Both the position numbers and the translations under genes were made by a program. DNA of 64,000 bases from Lepisosteus oculatus (taxonomy: Eukaryota; Chordata; Actinopteri; Semionotiformes; Lepisosteidae), in assembly GCF_040954835.1 (NCBI RefSeq), contig NC_090712.1, positions 7,449,284-7,513,283 on the forward strand, read 5' to 3'. Below are positions 15,401-26,880 of this stretch, piece after piece. The notes beneath the pieces are model-generated. The model saw only the letters and a program-made list of their open reading frames with translations, was not told the origin of the DNA and did not search any database. Position 1 is the first letter of the stretch. The number at the start of each line of letters is the position of its first letter.

Positions 15401-18400
15401 GTTACACAAAAAGCTTCCCTTCTTAAAGGTCATGAACAAAATAGATTTTGACATCCAGGCATCTGTTCTAGACAGCGGTCTGGATTCTTTTTTATCTACA
15501 TTAACAACTCTTTCATCTTCCCCCCCTCTCCTCCCAGAAGAAGATCCGCACAAATTCTCCCCAAGTTACCGAGGAGCTAAAAAAAAAAAACAGAACAAAG
15601 GGCTGCGTTTGAGAGACTTGGTCAAACTGAGTTTTCTTTTTCCTTCAAAGAGGAAAAGCCTATACTGGAGGCTGAAGAGGACTACCAAGCAAGCGTGGAG
15701 GGGCTGATGCTGGGACGGCCCAAAGGACAGAGAAACTGATTGGGTTATTAAGGCTCTGGCCCCACTTCTCCCACTCCCATCTCAACTGTCAGCACCCAAG
15801 GAGCACTCCAGCTCTTTGTAGGGGGCGTTATACTTACTGGAGATATACTGAACTGTAGCTCCACTAGGACAACCTGTGAGAAACACAGGGCAATGGACTC
15901 ATTTCTAAAAAGTTTCACAATTATTTACAACTTTATAGTAGCCCGTGTGTGCCTTTGTTTTACAATGCAATTTAATATATGAGAAAATGTTTCTTCGAGA
16001 GTCTTCCTCTTCAAAAGAAAAGTTTGGAGCATGTTAAGCTATTAAAAAAGGGGGTAAAGTAATCTGAATTGCCTAATCATACTGTATATAAAGTACTACT
16101 TACCACTGTCTGACAAAGTCCAATGTTACAGTTATGGTCAGCTACATTTTATCCTAACGTTTTGTCAATGTAAGGCTCTGTGCTTAGCCTAAAGCACTGC
16201 ACAACAAACAGCACATGAGCTGTATTGCAATAATCAGTCTGAAAAAACTTCAAATACTCAGCAGACAAAAGCTAATGAGGTACACAACATCAATAGGGTC
16301 CTTCTTACTTAATGAGGGTTTTTTGGAATGGAAAATAATCTTTGGGTTAAAAGTAACTATTTAAAGCAGATCAGAAAAAAGAACGTCATCATTGTTTACA
16401 GCCTAATGTTTCAGTTCTAGTCAAAATCTTTTAATCAAAGAAAACGTAGAAATACATTTAATGTAATTTAGGTATTTTACAATCAAATGGAATGCAAGAA
16501 GGCCTTATAAAAACATTACAGGATCTTTAATTTGCAATGAAAGAAGTGAACTGCCAAATAAGTAAACAACTTTATTGCTTCTGAAACATTATAGTGCAAC
16601 TTCTGTGATTATAAAGCTCTAAGTCATGCTTCCTGATCAGTAAATACTAACACAAATGTGTTAGAAACATGCTGTTTGTAGCATGGACTTTTTGAATTGG
16701 GATTAAAAAAGAATCCAAATTCAAAAGACAGATGTGAGAACCTGTCTCCTAAACTTCAGAAGTTTTGGTTCACAGGAAATAAATTAAATGGAATTCTTTT
16801 AAATCGCAGATTAAGTGTAAATAAAATACTCCGATATTTTATATACATCAATGAATACAGTATATCACGTTCAAGTAGTTTCTTAATATTACTGAATGCT
16901 GTTGCTCCTAAAAATGCTTTTAGAGTAGGCATAAAATACAACTATTAATTTACCGACTGTCCTACAGTATCTACTGTATATCATGCACTGATTTTTCCAT
17001 GTAATTTTCTTTCAAAGGGGCCTCCTAAAAGTAGAAAAAACATCAGAAACAGACTTCATGTCTAGTTAAATCTTATTAAGATTATAATTTCTTACAGATG
17101 TTTATTATAAAGTGAGTCCCTGAAAATGTAAATTCTTTGTTTTTTTTTTTTGTAAATAGAGCATTGTCCATGATTTATTTTATTATATACTTCAATCTGG
17201 GGTAGGCAGGAGCTATCCAGTTCCCCCCTTATTGAGCAAAAACAGCAGAGGAACCCCTGCGCAGTCAGGACAATAGCTTCTTTTCTCTATGTCTGTCACA
17301 ACAACAAACACAGTAGTGGTCAGGTGTAAATCTGATACAGCTGCTTCTGCTACTGCCCAGTCCCACAGGTGACAAAAGCAAAAGGGATTCTTTGCGTGTC
17401 ATTTCTCCCAGAAGTGAGATGCAGTAAGGATTACAATCTGTTTGCAGGGCATAATAATGCATTTCTGAGTGTTTTTCAAGTAACAAAGTACTGGAGTAAC
17501 ATTTTACTGAAACCTCATGAAACATTGCTCAGAAGGTAATCTTTTTCCAGTGGTGTGTGCAAGTTAAACAAACCAATAAACACAGAGAACATTGTGCTTT
17601 AAATGAAAAATCCAACACATACACAATTTTAAAGTTAGTAACAATTTGAAATGAATACACTGATTAAAATAGCAAATATTTGATTCCCCAACTGCTGTAC
17701 TTACTTGTGGCCATTTTTTCTGGAAGGCAATATGGTATCCCATGATCACGTGCCCAGTAATATGCTCCTCTTCCAACGAGAAAGCTGGGATAAAACAAAC
17801 TTCAAACATTCAAAAACACTGGGAGGGATTTACAGGCTTGCTTTGTAGCCTTTCTTAATGGCTGACTGAAATTGGGATTACAGGATTAGAATTCACAGAT
17901 TGGTTTAAATCATGTTTAAAATCAAAGATAGAATTGAGGTTCAATTAGTATAGGACTTATAAAGACTAATGATACAGAGCTAGTGTGAAGACAAATCCTA
18001 GAGAAGATAAAAATATAAGTGAGAGACCTTAGTCTGCTAGTGACTTGAGTCTAAGTGTTAGAGTTACATTAAAATTGAGATTCTGGGTTTACCTTCGGGT
18101 TAACCTTTGTGTGTGAATTTTTCAGTTAGGTTTTAGGAGTGTAGGAGAGGGGCTAAACTGATAAAACAATTGGAAAAACAGAGGATTGGAAAAATTTGGC
18201 ACAGCAAGAGAAGGTAAAGAGTAACAACAGGGAATTACAAATTATATTATGTATGGACTAGGCAGGACCTTAATTTTTAAAGAATAAATTGTGTCAAAAT
18301 GTTTCATTGTATAAAGTGTACAACGTTGTAAGGTAAAAATGAAGGAGAAAGAAGTTTGTTATAAGCAATGGTCTTCAAAATCAACATGAGCCATCTCCAG

Positions 18401-21400
18401 AATAAATGTATGTGTTAAATGGGATTAAAGCTAATCAATGATTAAGGATTTTGTTTCTCTTCAGGTCTAGGATTGCATGTAGAATGTGTTACATTCAGAA
18501 ATGGGGCTTAGAGTTTTGAATACAAAGTAGGGTATGAATACAAGGTAAGCACATATGAATACGCCTTGAATTCAAGGTGAAGGTATAGAGTCATGAGCAC
18601 TATAATTTCCTAAATTCATAAACGCTTATCATATCCCTGTGCCTCACCCCAACCACCAGCTTAAATCTTCATCCATACCTAACCCTGGGCATTTACCTCT
18701 CACCTTCAAAACTAACCCTAAACCTAAACTACAAACCTTAATCTTAAGACTAACTCTCAAAACCTTCATCTCACATGAATTCTCACACCTTAATCTAAAC
18801 TCTAAACCAGAAACCATCTTTAAACTAATGCACAGTGCATTGCCCTGACATATAAAGTAATTTTACTGAACCAAAACAAGAAACATCAGTTGAAACATAC
18901 CCAGCAACAGGTGCCTTCACCTCCCTTGAACCCTTTTGCTAAATTCTCATAGCCTTCATAAAAAAAGCCTTTTTTAATGTAATGACACTAAACACCTCAG
19001 CAGCCAGCAGTCATTTTCCATTTGTAAGTGCAAAAAACAGTAGCTTCTGAAATAGGAAAGCATCTGTCACTTATATTATTCTTTGGGGAGCAATGCAACA
19101 GCCAAGGGAATGTTTCATTCTGCTTCTGATCGCACATTCTTCAACAGCTTGCGCTACAACATGGAACCCAGAGAGGAAGCCTAGCAATGTCCCTGTTGCA
19201 TTCGGACACACTTCAGGAAAAAAAAATTATAATCCGCAAGAACAAAGTTGCCGGCCCTTCTTTTTAACAAATGCACAATAGATGATATATTACCAACAGC
19301 ATCTCCATGCTTTAGTTATGAATAGCATTCTCTTCCCCATGGAACAAAAGACACTCAAAAGACGAAAGCAGAACAAAGTAATTACCAAGGAGGAATTCTG
19401 CCAGCTGACAACTTCCCTTTCTGGGCTTCACTCAATAGCCTGTTTGCAACTAAGACCGGATTCTTTATGCCTGGAAAATAAGATAATAATTGGAACCATA
19501 AGACAGGCATTCCAAAGAAGAGAAGATGTTAATTCAGTTATATATTAATTAATTTTTCAGGAAGATTTTTTCTCACTCAGGGAAATTCTGGATTTACTAT
19601 GCTTATCCCTGGTTTTATGCACAAGCTTCCAAAATTCTTTTGTATTAATTCCATCCCCTTTTTTTCAAGCAGGGGAAATCCATTCTGGAGCACTGTTCAA
19701 AATTAACAATGCAAGCTACACTTAATTTTCTGTAATACTGAATATATTTATATGATATATTTACTTAAAATTGTATTATAAATAGTAACGGCAACATAGG
19801 TGCCAACCTTTACCAACTGAGTGTATGAAGAATTTTGCATATTCTATCATTTCTGTTCAGCGTTCTGACCTGTCCTAAAAGGTCTCTGTTAGAATAGTGA
19901 CTGAGCCATTTCATTTTTAAAGAATTCCCTGCTGTGAGCGTTTTTCAAGTAGGATGACTAACACTGCAAATAACTGTTAAACACAAGATCTTTAGGATGA
20001 CTGAGAGGTAAGAAAATTACAGCTCTGCTGCAATTAAAATATCAGCTAACAACTGAATCTCAGTGTCTCAGGAAAAAAACTTGGTTGCTGCTTTATTTTC
20101 ACCAAGTGGTGTATTTGCTCTAACCTCAAGGGCACAGCGAACTAACTCAGAAGCATCTTCTATTTTGCCTTAATTAAAAAAAAGGAAAATATAAACTCCA
20201 CTGCAGGACACATACTGTAAATCAAGGAAAGATTTCCTGGTCACACTTTTGTATAGTAATACAAAATAGTAGTTTCACAAAGTTCTGACTTGATTAACTA
20301 AAAAACATTTATCCCAGATAGAACATCTCCTACAAACGAAAATCAATTTAAAACACTGTTATCAAAGCAAGTATTAGTTTTTTTTTGCTATAACTTAAAG
20401 AAAGGAATCATGTCACTTCCAAATTAATGTACATTAAGCATTACATAATCCTATCATGCTGATTTGTAAACAGGGGCACTAGAATCAGGGCCAGATTAAG
20501 GTTTTGTAGGATATTTGGTGGATGTATTTTAATGGGAAGATGGGTGATCAAGATTCTTGAACATTTCTGATCCACAACAAAAATAGCCTCACCTTGCTAC
20601 ATATACATGTAGTCAAGAAGAGATCTTTGTTACAGCTTTTATCATACAATTAATAAACATGGTCATTTTTTCACTGGCCCTAGACAGTGCTTATTAGATT
20701 ATATGGCCCTGATTAGAATTAGTGCCATTATGACATTTTAGAAATAAAACTAGTTTTGACGCAGGTGGGAACATCAATTACTCAAACGTGTTATGATCAT
20801 TTCTGGTCAATTCAAGAACAATTACCACTTAAAGCACCAACTGCTCCAAAATGTAAGGACTTTCCATCCATTATACTGGCATCACATTCAATTTCTCCTG
20901 AAAGGTTTAAGTTGGAACCCATGCCCGCATTCGTAAATGGCGAATCCTGCAAAATCCATAAATAACATTTTTAATTTTTGTTTTAAATATTACTGGTGGA
21001 GGCAAAGTAAGTTAAAAGAGATCACCGGCATTTAATGGAAAAGTAGAAACCAAAATTAAATCACTACTTTCAGTTGTGTTTAAATTTAAAGACAAGGAAA
21101 ATTAAACACTAACAATTTTATTTTTGGGCTTGTTTATTTATGAGCTTATGCACTTTTTAAGAAAGTCAAACAGCTGTACAACAGCACACAGAATTCACTG
21201 AACAGACAAAAAGCACAAAAAAATAGCACAGAAAATTAACTCAGTAGGACCAACAGCAAAATTCAAGTAGTTAACACCTAAAGATGTTTTTAGTAAAAAC
21301 TAACATTATTATTTCAAATGAATGAAATTCATGTAATTGACATTTTTATAGGCGTCAAGAAAAAGTTTCAAGTTGAGTGGCATTCATGTCTTAGTGTTGT

Positions 21401-24400
21401 TCACCTCAACATACTGCAGGCAACATTATCAGAAGAAAAGGCGCTATTTTAATAGACATTTGACAATGCTATCTCAAGGGAGCTTACATAACTTATTCCA
21501 AATCAAGTGCCTTAAAAAGACTGTTCCTATTTTGGTTCAAAATAAATCTTGCTAGAAACACCACTCATCAAAATCGTAAATTCTAAACTCAGTCTTAATG
21601 TAGCATATTTTCAAGATAGAAAGACATTTGCCTAAATGGTTGATGCATACAGTATATTAAGGTTTTATTTTTCATAAAAATTACCTCTAATTCTACAAGT
21701 GCTGCTGTGACCGCTTCAACTGCAAGAGCACCAGACTTCAGTTTTTCTACTGCCTGGAACAGAATTTATTGTAAACAAGAAAATAACTGTATCTATTTAA
21801 TCCTCAAATGTATTATTACTCACACTTCTATAATTATCAGCAGAAGGCCTTAAACTGATGTTGAAAGTATATATATATATCTCAATAGAATCAATTGTGT
21901 GAATTATTTAATCAAATCCCATTTGACCTTAAACATTATTTACTCTTAATATAAATGTCATAATTGTAATAATGATTTTCATCAACATAACTGAGCTGCG
22001 TGAAGTTGGCCCCCTACAGACAGCACAAACAATGAAAACCACCTCATTTGTTAATGCTACGTTTGCGAGCTATAGCGCCTTGTTTTTTTGGGGTCATGAC
22101 ATCACTCAGCCCCCCTACGTCGTAGGGAAACCAAACTGGTCTCATTCATTAGTGCTGTGTTTGTGCTGGTTTGTACCATTGAATTTAACTTCCCAGCTTC
22201 TTTCTTTCCCAAGATATAGCACCTTCTTTTTTGGGGGGTGACCTTGCCCAGCCCCCTTACAACGTCGTAGGGGAACCGGACCGGTCTCATTCGTTAGTGC
22301 TACTAGTGTTGAAAGTGTTACTTTCAACGGCACAAACGCAGCACTAAGGAACGAGATGGTTCCCTGTTCCCCTACGACATTGTAGGGGGGCTGAGTGACG
22401 TCACAACCCCGAAAAATAAGGCACTATATCTTGGGAAAGAAAGAAGCTGAGAAGTTAATTTCAATGGTACAAACCAGCACAAACACAGCACTAACGGATG
22501 AAACCGGTTTGGTTTCCCTACAATCTCATAAGGGGGTTGAGTGATGTCACAGAATATCAAGGCGCTATACCTCGGAAACAAAGGCAGCACGAATGCTAAT
22601 TTTAACGGCACAAACATAGCACTAACGAATGAGGTGGTTTTCATTGTTTGTGCTGTCTGTAGGGGGTAAAACTTTACGCAGCTAGACAAGCGTCTTTAGA
22701 GGAATGACTAGTCTACAGAACAAGTTTTTTTTTCCCCCCTAACAGTTTGACTACTGCTGTGGGCATTACAGTTTCTGGATTGAAAATGTAACAGGGGTTG
22801 CCAATACATATCCTTGTGGGTCACTGTGTCCACAGTTTTTCAATGCAGCTCACATCTTAATAACCCACTTGAATTTATCATTGGCCTAAATTAACAGCTC
22901 TTCAGGTGCTGCTAATTTAAAAGACCTATACATTTTGCAGGGCCGCAGCTCTCCGAGACTGGAATTGAACACCCATTAATACCTAGAAAGCACGTAAGCT
23001 TTTAAATATGAAATAACAAATCAGCGAGCTAACAGGGCTTCAAAATCAACTCATGACAGTTTACTAGTCTAGTTCTTAACTTATGGTATAACTACACAAC
23101 TAGCAGCTTTTCTGAGTAACAGTGAGGAGATGGGCTTTTTCATCTTTATTGAGCTCCATGGGACTTGCATGTAGCAGGGTCACCATATCAACAATATAGC
23201 ATTTTTGGGCAAGGTTTTGCTTTAATGACCTATTGCACTCATGCAGCTTACCAATGACAACCACTTCTGGGAAGTGGGGAGAGAGATTTCTAGTTTAACT
23301 GTTTTTTTTTCCCCGTAGTGTTACTTTTGCAATTAATACTCTCCCCATATTGCACTATATTAAAATTGATATTCTATTTTCTATTTTTAAAGTTTTTTTT
23401 CCAACTGTCACTCTTCAGTTTTCTTATCACTATCTAAAAAGACTTATACTCTTAAAAGAACATATGTATATTTATATTTAAATAATACATTTGTCTGCTT
23501 GAGTTATTTAAATTAAAAATTACCTTCTGACAGGCTCTCTTGCAGACATGTTTATATTCCTTTGCTTTGGATTCAGAGTGGTAACCAGCTCCTGAAAAGT
23601 TAAAAATAAAATTACACTTTGATTCTGTGTACACTACTGGAAACACAGGGTTGCTTTATAGTCAACCAGTAATTGACCAGAATATCAGATTACAAACCTG
23701 CTTTTAATATCTGTCTGAAAGCAGCAAAATTATGATCTGATTGAACTCAATAATAGGATTGGGACATAGGTCTGGCCTCTAGGGTCTGCAACATTATACA
23801 TTATAGTTTACGTTTACGAGTTAAGCCTTGATGCTCCTAGGACATAATTATAGCACTTCAGGAATATGCTCTTAACTTTGAAAATTTAGCTATACTAATT
23901 TAATAAGCACTTAAAAGCAAAGTCCTGACACTAAATGGCAAAAGCCTGTATTTAAGCATATTCATGACCATGTTTTATTTGTAGTTATGAACTGAGATGT
24001 GGTTACAAGATTCCCTTTTGGTTTATCATCCTTTGAAGCTTTCAAAAGTATGAAACTTTGTACTAAAATCCAGGAGGAGGAGGAGGAAGAGAGATTATCA
24101 CTAGGTTTAGGATACACTCTCTCCAAAGTTTTATTTATAGGAAGAAAGGTTCTTTGAATAATGAACAGAGTCCTAATTTGTACCTTCCGGACACTTATTG
24201 GTATCATAACAATTTCAGCATGACAAGTCCCTGTTTACGAATGCTGTTGTAAAACAAAAACATGAAATGTTTCCGGTTTCTGTTTTAAGAGAACTAAAAC
24301 ATTCGCCAGAACAGATATTTCAGGCTACAACTAGTGATTAATTGTTTTTATTATTGTAAACCCTTCGTCCACTAAATCCTGGTATTTATGAGATAAATAC

Positions 24401-24847
24401 ACAGTGTTAAACATGAAAACCTAGAAATGTTGCACCACAAAGACATGCCCACTGCAGCATTCTCATAAATATCGGCTTCTGTAGAGGTCATATTTTTAAG
24501 GCCTAATTTGAATATACAGATAGTATTGAGAATTTTAACCAGTAAATAACGCATTTTTTCTTCATAGTGTCTGTGAACTTCCAATGGTATCTACCAAAAC
24601 CAGAAACTTGAAAGGACTCTAAATAAAAGGGTTTTTATATAAAGTTGCCGAGCACTGATTAACGACTTTGGTTATTATTCGAGAATGGAGCTGCTCAGTA
24701 ACACTTGCCTGCGTGCACCAGTACGAATCCCATCGACTTCACATTTTTTGACGTAGCTAGGTCGCACTCCGCGGCCTCAGTGCCAACAGATGCATTTACA
24801 AATGGAGAAGCTTGCTGCGCCTCGGGCACATTGATTCTTTTCTCCAT
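358..24847 (-). CDS. TASP1: TASP1, taspase-1 threonine endopeptidase, ten 5' coding exons (3' end outside window)
   Basis: Taspase-1 is an Ntn-type asparaginase-family protease. In other vertebrates it cuts KMT2A/MLL, KMT2D and TFIIA precursors after Asp in the nucleus, and it activates itself by cleaving before a catalytic Thr. The coding exons, read right to left, are 24709-24847, 23524-23591, 21685-21753, 20826-20946, 19386-19470, 17705-17784, 15127-15233, 8698-8817, 8249-8327 and 358-468. They give 979 bases (326 residues plus one base) with all phases closing. Visible landmarks are [15 protein letters not shown] (about 45-59), [10 protein letters not shown] (about 97-106), a basic nuclear-localisation stretch in exon 7, the auto-cleavage site D-TVGA with Thr at about residue 232, and [11 protein letters not shown]. 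Human taspase-1 is about 420 residues, so roughly 94 C-terminal residues lie left of the window. The N-terminal tail differs from the human one; the start was chosen because an in-frame TGA lies a few codons upstream. Confidence 0.96.
469..8248 (-). other. TASP1 intron between coding exons 9 and 10
   Basis: About 7.8 kb of AT-rich sequence. I see only short chance open frames and one perfect 15-bp hairpin at 7601-7639. No gene or recognisable repeat. Confidence 0.6.
7601..7639. repeat. perfect 15-bp inverted repeat, 9-nt loop
   Basis: Arms CAATTCTGTATGGCA (7601-7615) and TGCCATACAGAATTG (7625-7639) are perfectly complementary. Pairing does not extend outward, so the stem is too short for a typical microRNA precursor. 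It lies in a TASP1 intron. Confidence 0.8.
8249..8327 (-). CDS. TASP1: TASP1 coding exon 9
   Basis: Residues 264-289 plus one base. [11 protein letters not shown] and STAVSTSG match the beta-subunit core of taspase-1. Acceptor tttcttag, donor GTATTT. Confidence 0.95.
8698..8817 (-). CDS. TASP1: TASP1 coding exon 8 (catalytic Thr)
   Basis: 40 whole codons, residues 224-263: [16 protein letters not shown], then [15 protein letters not shown]. The codon at 8793-8791 (ACT) is the Thr that becomes the N-terminal nucleophile of the beta subunit after auto-cleavage behind Asp. The active site is intact. Confidence 0.97.
8818..15126 (-). other. TASP1 intron between coding exons 7 and 8
   Basis: 6.3 kb. 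It holds one plus-strand LINE tail at about 10955-11372 and otherwise nothing recognised. Confidence 0.6.
10955..11372 (+). mobile_element. LINE 3' tail, L2/CR1-like
   Basis: Pyrimidine-rich 3'-UTR-like sequence that ends with ATTTCATTGCC, then AATAAACTTTGATTTGATT with a repeating ttgat tail. This is the usual 3' end of fish L2-type non-LTR retrotransposons. It is 5'-truncated, with no reverse transcriptase left. Inserted in the sense opposite to TASP1. Confidence 0.65.
15127..15233 (-). CDS. TASP1: TASP1 coding exon 7 (nuclear localisation segment)
   Basis: Residues 188-223: [20 protein letters not shown] and a second basic cluster KKRR. Together these match the bipartite nuclear-localisation region known in taspase-1. 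It lies just upstream of the catalytic Thr exon. The donor GTTAGT is weaker than consensus but is required by the phase. Confidence 0.92.
17705..17784 (-). CDS. TASP1: TASP1 coding exon 6
   Basis: Completes Cys161 and encodes residues 162-187, [17 protein letters not shown] and following. The reading frame differs from the longest open frame here and is fixed by both splice phases. Acceptor tatcccag, donor GTAAGT. Confidence 0.93.
17850..18845. repeat. degenerate low-complexity tract, GATTAGG-like then CTAACC-like
   Basis: The plus strand is rich in words such as ggattag, ggtta and gttagg up to about 18580. It then switches to ctaaccc, aacctaaac and taatctaaac words at about 18640-18840. No clean repeat unit is visible; it looks like an old simple repeat or a decayed foldback with a strand-asymmetry flip. 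It lies in the TASP1 intron between coding exons 5 and 6. Confidence 0.45.
19386..19470 (-). CDS. TASP1: TASP1 coding exon 5
   Basis: Residues 133-160 plus two bases of Cys161: [13 protein letters not shown], then [11 protein letters not shown]. Acceptor ttttccag, donor GTAATT. Confidence 0.95.
20826..20946 (-). CDS. TASP1: TASP1 coding exon 4
   Basis: Residues 93-132 plus one base. Contains [15 protein letters not shown] and DASIMDGKS, highly conserved among type 2 asparaginase-family enzymes. Acceptor tttgcag, donor GTAATT. Confidence 0.96.
21685..21753 (-). CDS. TASP1: TASP1 coding exon 3
   Basis: 23 whole codons (residues 70-92), including [20 protein letters not shown], with acceptor ttccag and donor GTAATT. 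It is close to the taspase-1 sequence I know from human. Confidence 0.95.
21994..22683. mobile_element. 690-bp foldback (MITE-like) element with nested subrepeats
   Basis: The left end (agctgcg, then cccctacagacagcac and aatgaaaaccacctcatt) reappears as its reverse complement at the right end (aatgaggtggttttcatt to cgcagct). Each arm is about 330 bp and holds two or more diverged ~140-bp units marked by cattagtgctgtgtttgtgc, atatagcacctt and ccctacgtcgtaggg. The centre is a perfect 9-bp hairpin at 22308-22328. There is no open frame for a transposase, so it would be non-autonomous. I could not identify a target-site duplication. Confidence 0.75.
22308..22328. repeat. central hairpin of the foldback element
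   Basis: GTTGAAAGT and ACTTTCAAC flank a 3-nt loop, near the symmetry centre of the surrounding inverted repeat. Confidence 0.75.
23524..23591 (-). CDS. TASP1: TASP1 coding exon 2
   Basis: Residues 47-69, [20 protein letters not shown] region. Acceptor cttttcag and donor GTAATT. This is the conserved start of the asparaginase-like fold. Confidence 0.95.
24709..24847 (-). CDS. TASP1: TASP1 coding exon 1 (start codon; GC donor)
   Basis: ATG at 24847-24845; residues 1-46 plus one base of Gly47, ending in GFVLVHAG. An in-frame TGA occurs nine codons upstream, so this is the first ATG of the frame. The exon is followed by GCAAGT rather than GTAAGT. No ordinary GT donor nearby keeps the conserved HAGAGYHS junction. 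Confidence 0.9.
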
Positions 24848-26106
24848 GACCACACTGTAGCTCCTTCATCATTGTAACCTTCGTCTGGTCAGAGGCCTGG
24901 CATCTTACCGAGCAGCAGAGCTCTGCAATTCGAGATAAAGAGCGTGAATGAAACAGGTTAAAAAAGCCTTTTAGCAATGTGGCATTTAACTGTGTAACTA
25001 CCAATCCTCTAATCGGAGCAAGCAAAAAGCCAGTTCGCCTCGGCACGTCCCTATTCAAATTCCAGCGGTATGAATTTGCATTCGTTTTCTACGAACAGGT
25101 TGTTCTCACAGAAATGACTGCAGACTTTTGGAGGATCCAAAAGTTTAAAACAGCATTTCTTTTATTTCTTTTAATATTACTAACATTCAAATGAAGTACC
25201 AACCTCTCGTGTCTATGTTGAGGGGTTTGGTAAACTGAGGTGGATGATTTTCAACGATTAGAATCAGGGCTCTTACGATATGCAGCTATTATTCACAAAA
25301 ATGACCTAAATTGAGTTTTAATTAATACATTCTAGACCTTCCTGCTTTGACGATTGACCAAACATATAAGTTTTATTAATGTATTCAAATAATATTGGAT
25401 AGGTCCTAAATAACAATTCGTGAACTACAAGTCGAAATACTAGCCTGACATAGTTTTCTAATATCAATGATAAAGCAAGGAGAATCGCGAGACTCACTTT
25501 AACCGACTATACCGGCAAGATTTCTTTAAAAACAATTTCGCAATGCAGAGTTATCTACTAGTGCGATGCACTTTGTTGACAAATTCCCTATACAATAATT
25601 TAAATATGATTTTTATTTTAAATGATTTTTAAATCCTGCATCCAAACAAATGAAAATCTCCGGCAAGAAACACCGTTTAAATGGAAAATTAAAGCAACAC
25701 TTTATAACAGCAGTATGTGATGGAGGCGTTTATGTAACTATCTCCGGAGCAAGAAGTGGAAAAGCATGCACTGTGCTCAATATGCATCACTGATCTTTAC
25801 GAAATTGTATATCATACCTATGAACAAAACATTAATTCACTTCAAATGAATTGCAAAGTGTCATAATTTCCTTTCAACTCTCCTGAAGTTATCAGAGCCC
25901 TCTCAATTGCAAGACAGACTTACTATTTTAAATGCATACGTAAACCCACGCACATACTTTGTCTTTTGTATCGTTAAGGAATCATAGTCGTCGACTGGAT
26001 AAATACATGTAACTCTGCGTTAAGGTATATTGCTCCAAATAAAATTCCCGGCGTCTGTGAAAATTTTCATTTTTTTTCCATGAACTCGGTAACCCTTGAA
26101 GAAAAT
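24848..26106 (-). other. TASP1 5' upstream region / probable 5'-UTR intron
   Basis: Noncoding. No firmly supported 5'-UTR exon could be placed. A strong donor-like GTAAGA on the minus strand near 24909 precedes the start codon but lacks a usable acceptor. The nearest promoter-like cluster is at 26107-26201. Confidence 0.5.
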
Positions 26107-26201
26107 CACTTCCTAGTTCAGTGACGTCACCACGTGCCGTAGCTCTCCGCACTGGAAGGGCTGCGAGATCTGCTGGCGCACATACTCGGCAAGAAAGGCT
26201 G
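26107..26201. promoter_or_regulatory. candidate promoter: ETS, CRE and E-box cluster
   Basis: Within 30 bp lie an ETS-type site (AGGAAGTG on the minus strand, 26107-26114), a full palindromic CRE TGACGTCA (26122-26129) and an E-box CACGTG (26131-26136), followed by unusually CpG-rich sequence. It is a plausible TASP1 promoter 1.3 kb upstream of the start codon. On the plus strand a good donor (G|GTGAGC) follows at 26202, so a divergent noncoding transcript is also possible. Site matches are by eye. Confidence 0.55.
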
Positions 26202-26880
26202 GTGAGCGGGTTTCGTGCATTCCCTCTGTTTTGTTTTCTCTGTTTTTTCCAATCAAAACCATATCAGATTAGTTTTCATTTGTATGCAATAGGATCTTAG
26301 CTTGCCTGGGATACGCCAGAATTGATGTGTGAAAAGGTTAAAGATTTATGTATCTTGTAATTCATATTTTCATGATCTGTCTCAAATGCTCAGGTATTGT
26401 AAACCTGAATTATCGACCTTGAACGGAAGTATAACTTGTTTGTGGTTGTATTTATGTTGTAAATGTCAAAGATTAAAGGTGTATTCTAAGGTAAACTGTG
26501 TTTCCCGATTAGTACTTGAAAGTAAGGTTTTAATATGGTTTCTGTGGAAGAAAAAATCAGATCCATTCTTACTTTTCACTAAATGTTGTTTTCAAGCATG
26601 TATCGCCTTAAAAATAAAAAAAACAGTAATAGCAAAGTAGTTTGTGTACTTCCTATTTAATGAAATACAACATATTTAATATTATTAAATATATTGTATA
26701 CTTAAGATACAATACAATACTTAATATTGAAATATTTAAAATACCACCTTAAGTACTATACTAATGTACTGTCAACATAACCAAAAACGTAACAATGTAA
26801 ATAACTTTTGACATCACTAATAAATAAACAGTTGAATTTGGTATTTGATTTCAATTAGTGTAATGTATTTTTAAATTACA

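Larger units (their letters stand above)
21754..24708 (-). other. TASP1 introns around coding exon 2, foldback element at left end
   Basis: Apart from the exon at 23524-23591 and the foldback described separately, no gene or known repeat was seen. Confidence 0.5.

Noticed and set aside
15258-15707. 149-residue plus-strand open frame in and beside TASP1 exon 7
   Set aside because: Runs antisense across the true exon and into intron. Composition is random with no domain; longest by chance.
24905-24915. Minus-strand GTAAGA donor just upstream of the TASP1 start codon
   Set aside because: The only nearby acceptor-like site would make an intron of about 22 bases, too short to splice.
26329-26640. 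103-residue plus-strand open frame just downstream of the promoter-like cluster
   Set aside because: Low-complexity Cys/Leu/Lys composition from AT-rich DNA, no domain. Possible lncRNA territory rather than a protein.
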